In this document: piece by piece, positions 29,379 to 37,283 of the stretch
Layout: each line of letters starts with the position of its first letter
How positions within the stretch are numbered: the stretch's first letter is position 1
Assembly: GCA_964515555.1 (NCBI GenBank)
Contig: CAZEVY010000014.1
Location: 19,299-83,298, forward strand
Length of the DNA: 64,000 nt
Source: CAZEVY01 sp964515555
GTDB taxonomy: Bacteria; Acidobacteriota; Terriglobia; Bryobacterales; Bryobacteraceae
Direction: 5' to 3'
Made by a program: the position numbers and the translations under genes
The notes under the pieces: model-generated
The model's input: only the letters and a program-made list of their open reading frames with translations
Told to the model about the DNA's origin: nothing
The model's database searches: none

Positions 29379-32300
29379 GTGAGGCTCACGATGGCGGCTC
29401 CCAAGCTGAAGGTGAAGATCACCCGCGTCCGGCGCGCCATTGTACGCGTCGCGCTGCACTCGGGCGATTGCTGCCCGCTGTGCGGGTCAACGGTGGGCGG
29501 CGCCCCCGAGGCGCCCGCCGACCGCACCAGGGACGACCGGGTCCGGCGGGTCGTCAGCCGCATTCGGGCAAACGGGGTATTGCTCCTTCTCCCGATGATT
29601 CTGTCGCCCTGCGTCGAAGCGCAGGACCCGCCGACCCACCGGGCCGTTCTCGAGAGCTTCGGCGTCAAGTCCCATAGCTTTTGCAGTGCGGCAAACCGCG
29701 TGGATACTCAATATGCCTATCAGCCGCCGGGTCCTATAACACACAACCGCTTTTGCACGGGTTCCCGGACAGAAGCGACGTTCACCGTAACCGCTCCGGC
29801 CGTTATCGGCAACGGAAGACAGGTTCAGGTCGGCGCTGCTACTGGTTATCGCTTCGACGATGCCATCCAGGTGAACGCCTCCGTCTTCGCCGTGGTGACA
29901 TACCCCATGGGCACGGTCGTGGCATCCGTAACGGTGCCAATCTCCGATTCCACGGAGTTCACATCCAATACATCCGATCCCGGGACCTGTACACGGGTCG
30001 TGGCCACCAACACCGCGGTGCAAGGATCAGTCACAGCGCGCGCAACCAATAACTGCGCGCGGAATCCAACCCAGACCACGTTGATCAGCGGAGGCAAACT
30101 CATCATCAACTCCGCCGCCTTCGTAGGCGTTTCTCGCACAGGCGCCATCGTGCCAAACCTCCAGGCGCCCGCCGTGGCCCTCGAGGTCGACCTCGTCTAT
30201 CGCATCGAGTCCCTCGTGGCCGACCTCGCCTTCGACCACATGGAGGTCGTGCAGGTGGTGCAGGCGGCCGACAATTCCGTCCCGATCATTCAGGGAAAGC
30301 CCACCGTCGTGCGGGTCTTCCCGAAACTCGCCAAGCCGGGCGCGGGCGTTCCCCCGATTCAGCCCGGAGTCACCGCCGAGTTGCGCGGGTTCTTCCGGGG
30401 CGTCGAGCTTCGGCTCTCGCCCCTGTTGCCGTTCAACGGGCCGGTCAACGCGGTCGCCGCGCCGCGGCGTGAGAACGTCGATGATTCACTGAATTTCAGA
30501 CTCCCCCACTTCTGGGCCGCTCTCGCCGCTATTACACTGACCGCCGAGATCAAGCCGCCAGGAACCAATCCAGATCCGACTCCGCCCGACAACCGGGGGA
30601 CGGTCAGTATCGTGTTGCGGCCGTCGCCGAGCATGAGCGTCGCCTACATGCCGCTGTGTCTTCAGCCGGAGGGGCTCATCAATCCGCTTTGCCCCAATGC
30701 GGCGTCGATCGCACGGCACGACGTGATTCTCGAGAAGATCTTCCCGATCGCACCGGCGAATCTCAACTACACTCCCCTGCCCGTCGCGCAGCGCATTTAC
30801 AGCGGCAGGCTCGGCACGCAGTTGGACTCCTATCTGCGCCGGTTCTACGATCTGTTCGCGAGCGGGTACGACCAGCTCGCGGTCTGGTTGCCGGATCTGC
30901 TCACCCGCATCAACTATAGAATCACCGGCAGTTCCGACCCCATCTGGTATACCGCCGATCCGGGGAAAGGGCGCGTCTCCTGGCAGCAGGATTGGACGGC
31001 CAGCGATCCCCTCTATCCGGCGGACACGCTGGCGCATGAGGTGGCGCACAACCTCGGCCGCCGCCATACGCACCGGGTCGACAGTTGCGGGGCGCGCGAC
31101 CCCGAAACGGACTGGCCAGTCGACTTTGCCAGGAGCAATATCCAGGAACCGGGATTCGATCCGATCCTGCGCGCGATCAAGCTCCCCTCGCTCTTCGACC
31201 TGATGACCTATTGCTCGCCTCCCGTCAGGAACAAATGGATTTCGCCGTTCACCTACCAACAACTCATCCAGGGAGGTCTGAAGCCACAGAATGAGCCTGA
31301 CAAGCGGCTGGCCGACGGCGAGTGGATCGTCATCGGCGGCATGGCGAAGCGGGACGGGAGCGGCGGATCGATCCTGCCGGGCTACCGTGTGTCAGGGATG
31401 GGCCCCACGGGAGCGCCGCCCATTTCGCCAACCCATTGCTTGCGTTTCTTCGGAGACGCCGGCGCCGTTCTGGGAGAGCAGTGTCTGGCACTCACCTTCC
31501 GCGACCATCGCTTCGAGGAGGTGACCTACGACGAGGAATGGTTCGCCGTGAAGGCGCTCTTCCCCGCCGGGACGATGCGAATCGGCCTCTTTGCAGGCAG
31601 CCGGGAGCTGGCGTCGTTGCGACCCGGTCCCGCAGTGCCCGTGCTGACCATTCAGTCGCCCCGGACCGGCGATGTCTGGAACGGCGGCTCGCGCACCATA
31701 GCCTGGACCGCTACCGACGCGGACAACGATCCGCTCACCTATTCTGTGCTCTATTCCTCCGACTCCGGCGCGAATTGGATAACGATGGAGATCGACCTGA
31801 CCGCAACGAACTTCACCTTCGACTCGACGCAGATTGACGGCGGTAGGGCGGTCCTCTTCCGCGTGCTGGCGACGGACGGCATCCGCACGGCCGCGGCCGA
31901 CGTTGGGCCTATCGACGTTGTACAGGCTCCGCGGATCGCCGCGACGCCGGACCGGCTCGACGCACGCAAGGTGGTTCTCCGGCAGGTCCGCGACCTGACG
32001 GTGACCGTGACTAACTCCGGCACGGGACCCATGAGAATCACTGCTCTCACCAGCTCGCTCGAGGATGAATTCGAGATTCTCACGCGGGCTCCCCTGGTCA
32101 TCCCCGCCGACCAGAGCCGCGAAATCGCCGTGCGGTTCTCGCCCTTGCAGACGGGGGTGCGCGAGGGGCGTATGACTGTCGCGAGCAGCGATCCCGCGAG
32201 GCCGTCGGTCGAGGTGGTGCTGACGGGTCGTGGGATCACCACGGCCGAGCCGGACCTCGACGTACCGGCGCAGATCGACTTCGGACACGTGGCGGCGGGG

Positions 32301-33281
32301 GCGTCCAAAGACATTACGTTGGCCATCCGGAACGCGGGAGGCCTCTTCCTGACGGTGAACACGTTGACGTTGAATAACGCCGCGTTCCGTGTGGTGTCGC
32401 CGGCGCAGCCCATCGGGGTCGACGCGGGTGCGACGAGAATCGTCACGCTTCGGTTTACCGCTGGAGCGGCGGGCGCTCAGGCCGGCCAGTTGACGATCAC
32501 GTCGACCGATCCCATTCGGGCTCAGGTGGTCCTGCCCATTACGGCGACGGTGGTGGCGGGGATGGTGCCAGCAGCGTCGGCGGCGGGCGTCGTGAGTGCG
32601 GCGAGTTTTCTCGGCGGGCCGGTGGCGGCGGGGCAGATCGTCACTATATTCGGGACGACGATTGGTCCGCCCTCCATCGTGGGCCTGAGTCTCAACGCTC
32701 AAGGGCTGGTCGATACGACGGTCGGGGAGACGCGAGTGCTCTTCGACGGAGTACCGGCGCCGATGATCTACGCGCTGGCGGGACAGACGTCGGTGATTGT
32801 GCCGTACGCCGTCGCGGGCCGCACGACGACCCAGATGATCGTGGAGTACCAAGGGCGGCGGTCGGACCCGGTGACGCTGCCGGTCGCGCCGTCGGCGCCG
32901 GGGCTGTTCTCGGCCAACTCGAGCGGGCGCGGGCCGGCGGCGATTCTCAATCAGGACTCGTCGGTGAACACGGGGGAGAATCCGGCGGATAAGGGTTCGG
33001 TCGTAGTGTTGTTTGGGACGGGCGAGGGGCGGACGGAACCGGACGGAGTAGACGGGCGGCTCGCCGCGACGGTGTTTCCCAAGCCTCGACTGCCGGTCTC
33101 GGTGCGCATCGGAGGAGCGCCCGCGGAAGTTTTGTACGCGGGCGCCGCGCCGGGACTGGTCGCCGGGGTGTTTCAAATCAATGCGAGAATACCGGAAGGT
33201 GTCGTCTCGGGCGCCGTGCCGGTCGTCGTAACGGTGGGGTCTGCGGCGAGTCAGCCGGAATTGACGGTGGCGGTGAAATGA
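29379..33281 (+). CDS. giant secreted metzincin-type metalloprotease, copy 3
   Basis: A 1300-residue reading frame. The conserved part matches the other paralogues: N-terminal domain with IQGKPTVVRVFPK, zinc motif HEVAHNLGRRH (His553-His563), Met-turn LMTYC (Met609), Ig-like and two Hydin-like modules, and a TIGR03437 C-domain. The start is doubtful. From GTG 29379 (or ATG 29391) there are about 65 basic residues, including a CPLCG motif, before a signal-peptide-like segment VLLLLPMILSPCVEAQ. A TTG at 29580 directly before that segment would give a normal secreted protein. The stop overlaps the start of copy 4 (ATGA). The gene follows the NHL gene by 11 bases, so the three may be cotranscribed. 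Confidence 0.8.
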   Translation: MRLTMAAPKLKVKITRVRRAIVRVALHSGDCCPLCGSTVGGAPEAPADRTRDDRVRRVVSRIRANGVLLLLPMILSPCVEAQDPPTHRAVLESFGVKSHSFCSAANRVDTQYAYQPPGPITHNRFCTGSRTEATFTVTAPAVIGNGRQVQVGAATGYRFDDAIQVNASVFAVVTYPMGTVVASVTVPISDSTEFTSNTSDPGTCTRVVATNTAVQGSVTARATNNCARNPTQTTLISGGKLIINSAAFVGVSRTGAIVPNLQAPAVALEVDLVYRIESLVADLAFDHMEVVQVVQAADNSVPIIQGKPTVVRVFPKLAKPGAGVPPIQPGVTAELRGFFRGVELRLSPLLPFNGPVNAVAAPRRENVDDSLNFRLPHFWAALAAITLTAEIKPPGTNPDPTPPDNRGTVSIVLRPSPSMSVAYMPLCLQPEGLINPLCPNAASIARHDVILEKIFPIAPANLNYTPLPVAQRIYSGRLGTQLDSYLRRFYDLFASGYDQLAVWLPDLLTRINYRITGSSDPIWYTADPGKGRVSWQQDWTASDPLYPADTLAHEVAHNLGRRHTHRVDSCGARDPETDWPVDFARSNIQEPGFDPILRAIKLPSLFDLMTYCSPPVRNKWISPFTYQQLIQGGLKPQNEPDKRLADGEWIVIGGMAKRDGSGGSILPGYRVSGMGPTGAPPISPTHCLRFFGDAGAVLGEQCLALTFRDHRFEEVTYDEEWFAVKALFPAGTMRIGLFAGSRELASLRPGPAVPVLTIQSPRTGDVWNGGSRTIAWTATDADNDPLTYSVLYSSDSGANWITMEIDLTATNFTFDSTQIDGGRAVLFRVLATDGIRTAAADVGPIDVVQAPRIAATPDRLDARKVVLRQVRDLTVTVTNSGTGPMRITALTSSLEDEFEILTRAPLVIPADQSREIAVRFSPLQTGVREGRMTVASSDPARPSVEVVLTGRGITTAEPDLDVPAQIDFGHVAAGASKDITLAIRNAGGLFLTVNTLTLNNAAFRVVSPAQPIGVDAGATRIVTLRFTAGAAGAQAGQLTITSTDPIRAQVVLPITATVVAGMVPAASAAGVVSAASFLGGPVAAGQIVTIFGTTIGPPSIVGLSLNAQGLVDTTVGETRVLFDGVPAPMIYALAGQTSVIVPYAVAGRTTTQMIVEYQGRRSDPVTLPVAPSAPGLFSANSSGRGPAAILNQDSSVNTGENPADKGSVVVLFGTGEGRTEPDGVDGRLAATVFPKPRLPVSVRIGGAPAEVLYAGAAPGLVAGVFQINARIPEGVVSGAVPVVVTVGSAASQPELTVAVK

Positions 33282-36200
33282 ATCGGAGCACTTTCCTATT
33301 GGCGGCTCTGGCGGCCGCGCCTTCTCTTTACGCGCAAGGCGCCTACAAAGCGGTACTCGACACTTATCACATCCGGCAGACGACCTTTTGCTCGTCGGGC
33401 AAGCGCGAGCTGGTGGAGCGCGATATCACTGGGGCCGGGGCGTCCTACTCGATGACCGTGCAGCGCACCTGCATCGGTTCGTCCCTGAAGCTCGACATCA
33501 GCGTGAGTATGCCGGACAACATGCGCGGCAATATCACGCCGGCCGGCTACATGATGTTCGACTCGGCGCCGTCGAGCAGCGCCCGCCTGGCGATGGACGC
33601 ATCGTTTCCGGATTCCCGGGGCTACCTGGCGAACCTCACCGTTCCCAGCCCGGACAACCGCGCCGGCTGCGCCGATGTCACCCGCACGGGACCACCATTC
33701 AAGGGATCCGTGCAGGCGGTGCTCACGATGAGCGGCTGCACGCGAGCGCAATTGAACGAGTACACGTACTTTCACGAGACGGTCGGCAACCAGCGCATTC
33801 CGACGCGGCTGCAAATAAACACCTGGCCCAGCGCCGCTGTCCTGCCGGCGCCGAACGATTACACCGGTCCGATTTCGGAACTGCCCTTTGTCGCCGTCGA
33901 GATCGACGCCATCTACCGCATCGAGCCGGTCTCCGCCGACCTCAAGTTCGATCACATGGAGGTCGTGCAGGCGGTCCAGGACAGGGACAACACCGTTCCG
34001 CTGATTCAAGGCAAGCCGACGGTGGTGCGCGTCTTCCCGGTGATGGCGAAGCCGGGCGAGGGCGGCCGGACCAGTCAGAACAACGTCACCGCCCAGTTGC
34101 GCGCATACTTCCGCGGCAATGAGCTGGCGCTGTCGCCGATCCAGCCGTATAACGGTACGATTACCGTGAGCCCGACGTTCGATCGCAACAACGCCGATCA
34201 TTCGCTGAACTTCCGCATTCCACACATATGGACGTTGAACCCGAACATATCCTTCACCGCGGAGATCAAGGGTCCCGGGTCGACGCCCGATCCCACGCCC
34301 GACGACAACACCGGGGTGACCAGCGTCTCGCTTCAGGCGAGCCGGAGACTCAACATCGCCTATCTCCCACTCTGTCTCCAGTCCGGAGCCGCCGTGATCT
34401 GCCCTAATGGGGCCTCCATTGCGCAACACAGCGTCTACGTGGAGAAGACCTTCCCGGTCTCTCCGGCCAGTCTGACGTACACGCCGCTGGCGGTCCCGCA
34501 GCGCACGTTCAACATCGATATCGCCGGGGGGTTCGGCAACTCGAAGCTGGACGCCTACCTCCGCCAGTTCTACAACATGTTCGCCTCCGCATACGACCAG
34601 CTCGCGGTCTGGGTGCCGGATCTCATCCCATACGGTGTCAGGACCACCGGCAGTTCGGATCCGCTGTGGTACACAGCCGATCCCGGGCAGGGTCGCGTCT
34701 CCTGGCAACAGGACTGGGTTGCGGCGGATCCGCTGTATCCGGCGAGAACCCTGGCCCACGAGATCGCGCACAACCTGGGACGCCGCCATACGCACCGGGT
34801 CGACAGTTGCGGAGCGCGCGACGCCGGAACGGACTGGCCGGTCGACCTCGCCCGCAGCAACATCCAGGAGCCCGGCTTCGACCCCATCCTCAGGAAGATC
34901 AAGCCATCCCGGCTCTTCGATCTGATGACTTACTGCGCTCCGCCGGTCGACGACACCTGGATTTCGCCCTTCACCTATCAGGCGTTACTCGCTGTTAATC
35001 TCCGGCCCGCCAACGAGCCGGCGCGGCGCCTGGCCGACGGGGACTGGATCGTGATCGGCGGCAGCGCCAAGCGAGACGGCAGCGGTGGAACCCTTCAACC
35101 GGGAATCCGCGTGCCTGGCGGCGGCCCGGTCGATCCTCCGCCGACGACGCCGACCCACTGCCTGCGCTTCTTCGGCGAAGCGGGCCAGCTCGGCGAGCAA
35201 TGCATGGTCTTCACCTTCCACAACCACCAGGACGAGACGGTGATCTATGACGAGCAGTTCTTCTCGGTGAAGACTCCTTTTCCTTCCGGCACCACCCGCA
35301 TCGCGCTTTTCGCCGGCGATAAGGAGCTCGCTGCGATCAGCCCCGGCGCCTCGACGCCCGTGGTCACCATCACGTCGCCCGCAACGGGCGACACCTGGGA
35401 CGGCGCCGGGCAGCGTACGCTCGCCTGGATCGCTACCGACGCCGATAACGACCCGCTCACGTACTCGGTCCTCTACTCCTCGGACTCCGGCGCCAACTGG
35501 CTGCCCATGGAACTCGACCTCACCGAGCCGCAGTACACCTTCAATCCCTCGCAGATCGCCGGCGGCAAAGCCGTCATGTTTCGCGTGCTCGCCACCGACG
35601 GCATCAACAGCGGCTCGGCCGACGTCGGTCCTGTCGAAGTGGTCCAGGTCCCCAAGATCGAGATCGCAGTCGAGCGGCTGGACCATCGCAAGGCCGTCCT
35701 GCGGGGCTTCCACGACGCGACGTTCAACATTGTCAACTCCGGCACGGGCCCGCTGAACATCACGGCGATCACGCCTTCGACCGAGGAATTCAGTCTTCTC
35801 TCGCGCATGCCGATCATGATTCCGGCCGGGAGCACGTTCTCGCTCGCCACGCGATTCGAGCCGGCGCGCACCGGACTGCGCGAGGCGCGCCTCAGGATCG
35901 AAAGCAGCGACCCGGCGCGACCGTCGGTCGAGATCGTGCTCGCCGGGACCGGACTGGCGGCAGCGGAGACCGACCTCGAGTTCAGCGTGGGGGCGCTCGA
36001 CTACGGCGCGGTCAACGTCGCCGCGAACAAGTTTCTCCCGGTGACCGTGAGGAACCACGGACCGGCGACATCGGCTGTGAACGCTCCGGTTTTCAACCCG
36101 GGGGCTTTCAACATCCCCGGCGCAACGGGCTTTCAAATCCCGGCCGGCGAGTCGCGCACCTTCAACATCCGCTTTCTGCCAACCTCGGCGGGCGAATTCG

Positions 36201-37279
36201 CGGGGACGGCGACGTTTACCACCGACGACCCGGCGAAGCCGACAGTCCGTGTCGCGCTCACCGGCCGCGGCGTCGTGCCCGACGCACCGGACATGGCCTG
36301 CACTTACAGATTGGGCGCGGCCGCGGTCTCGGTCGGCGCGGCGGCGGGGAGTCACACGGTCGGCGTCACGGCGACCGAGGGCTGCCCGTGGACGGCGACG
36401 GCCATCTACTTCTTCACGTCGCTCGGGGAGAATCCGGGCGGCACGGGCAACGGGACCCTCACCTTCAATGTCACCGCCAATACCTCGGCGCAGCCGAGGG
36501 CGGGGTACCTTCTCGTCGCCGGATACACGCTGATGGTGATTCAGGCGGGAACCAACGTGCGCTTCTCCGATTCGCTGAATCGCGCCAACGCCGAGGGCTG
36601 CGCCATGGGCAAGCTCAACCTGGCTTACGGCGGAACCGGCGACCACTACTACATCCCGGTCTTCGCGCAGCCCTACGCGTCGCTCAACGGCGCCACGCTA
36701 CGCAACGGCGGGCAGGATTACGGCGGCGTGCAATTCACGGCGTCGGCGACACCCTGTGGACCCGCGGCCACAAACAAGGGCGAAACGGTGCTCCCCGACC
36801 TGAACATCCGCGTCGCGGTACGCGTGCCCACCGACGCCAACAACCGCGTCACGCAGGCGGGGCCGTATTTCCGTGCCAAGGCGAACGCCGCCGGCGAGAG
36901 CATCCTTGGCGCCAACGCGGCCGGTTTCTGGGTGCAGCTACACTCCACCGGCGAGGTCAAGGTGAAGAACCTCGCCACCGACGCGATCATCGCGTCGTCG
37001 GCCAGGCCCACCTCGTTCGATCCCTCGGTCTTCCACGTGCTGGAGGTTGCCGTCGCCTCGACCTACGTCGAAGTGGCTCTTGACGGGCGCAGGGTCGCGT
37101 TCACGCAGAACAACGCGCCGACGAACTTCCCCACTCTTCCGGCGATTCCGCCTGCGAACACGCAGAACGCGGCCGGCATCGCCTTCGGCGCCGAGGGCAA
37201 TCGCAACCAGATCGGCGGGCAGCAGGCCAAGGACGTGATCGTGACGCCCTACACTTCGCCGGGAATCCTTCTCTTCTGA
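33278..37279 (+). CDS. giant secreted metzincin-type metalloprotease, copy 4, with exchanged C-terminus
   Basis: A 1333-residue protein with a signal peptide (residues 1-19, ending SLYAQ). It has the shared N-terminal domain, the zinc motif HEIAHNLGRRH (His494-His504), a Met-turn LMTYC (Met550), the Ig-like module and two Hydin-like modules. Unlike the other three copies it lacks the TIGR03437 domain. After about residue 1005 it has a BACON-like segment (VSVGAAAGSHTVGVTATEGC then PWTA), then a laminin-G/concanavalin-like domain of about 240 residues ending at the C-terminus. The new C-terminus suggests carbohydrate or surface binding. The start overlaps the stop of copy 3. Confidence 0.83.
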   Translation: MNRSTFLLAALAAAPSLYAQGAYKAVLDTYHIRQTTFCSSGKRELVERDITGAGASYSMTVQRTCIGSSLKLDISVSMPDNMRGNITPAGYMMFDSAPSSSARLAMDASFPDSRGYLANLTVPSPDNRAGCADVTRTGPPFKGSVQAVLTMSGCTRAQLNEYTYFHETVGNQRIPTRLQINTWPSAAVLPAPNDYTGPISELPFVAVEIDAIYRIEPVSADLKFDHMEVVQAVQDRDNTVPLIQGKPTVVRVFPVMAKPGEGGRTSQNNVTAQLRAYFRGNELALSPIQPYNGTITVSPTFDRNNADHSLNFRIPHIWTLNPNISFTAEIKGPGSTPDPTPDDNTGVTSVSLQASRRLNIAYLPLCLQSGAAVICPNGASIAQHSVYVEKTFPVSPASLTYTPLAVPQRTFNIDIAGGFGNSKLDAYLRQFYNMFASAYDQLAVWVPDLIPYGVRTTGSSDPLWYTADPGQGRVSWQQDWVAADPLYPARTLAHEIAHNLGRRHTHRVDSCGARDAGTDWPVDLARSNIQEPGFDPILRKIKPSRLFDLMTYCAPPVDDTWISPFTYQALLAVNLRPANEPARRLADGDWIVIGGSAKRDGSGGTLQPGIRVPGGGPVDPPPTTPTHCLRFFGEAGQLGEQCMVFTFHNHQDETVIYDEQFFSVKTPFPSGTTRIALFAGDKELAAISPGASTPVVTITSPATGDTWDGAGQRTLAWIATDADNDPLTYSVLYSSDSGANWLPMELDLTEPQYTFNPSQIAGGKAVMFRVLATDGINSGSADVGPVEVVQVPKIEIAVERLDHRKAVLRGFHDATFNIVNSGTGPLNITAITPSTEEFSLLSRMPIMIPAGSTFSLATRFEPARTGLREARLRIESSDPARPSVEIVLAGTGLAAAETDLEFSVGALDYGAVNVAANKFLPVTVRNHGPATSAVNAPVFNPGAFNIPGATGFQIPAGESRTFNIRFLPTSAGEFAGTATFTTDDPAKPTVRVALTGRGVVPDAPDMACTYRLGAAAVSVGAAAGSHTVGVTATEGCPWTATAIYFFTSLGENPGGTGNGTLTFNVTANTSAQPRAGYLLVAGYTLMVIQAGTNVRFSDSLNRANAEGCAMGKLNLAYGGTGDHYYIPVFAQPYASLNGATLRNGGQDYGGVQFTASATPCGPAATNKGETVLPDLNIRVAVRVPTDANNRVTQAGPYFRAKANAAGESILGANAAGFWVQLHSTGEVKVKNLATDAIIASSARPTSFDPSVFHVLEVAVASTYVEVALDGRRVAFTQNNAPTNFPTLPAIPPANTQNAAGIAFGAEGNRNQIGGQQAKDVIVTPYTSPGILLF

Positions 37280-37283
37280 AGCG

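Noticed and set aside
31392..33176. 594-codon minus-strand frame opposite metzincin copy 3
   Set aside because: Low-complexity Arg/His-rich product with no domain; the plus strand encodes the recognised repeats and TIGR03437 domain.
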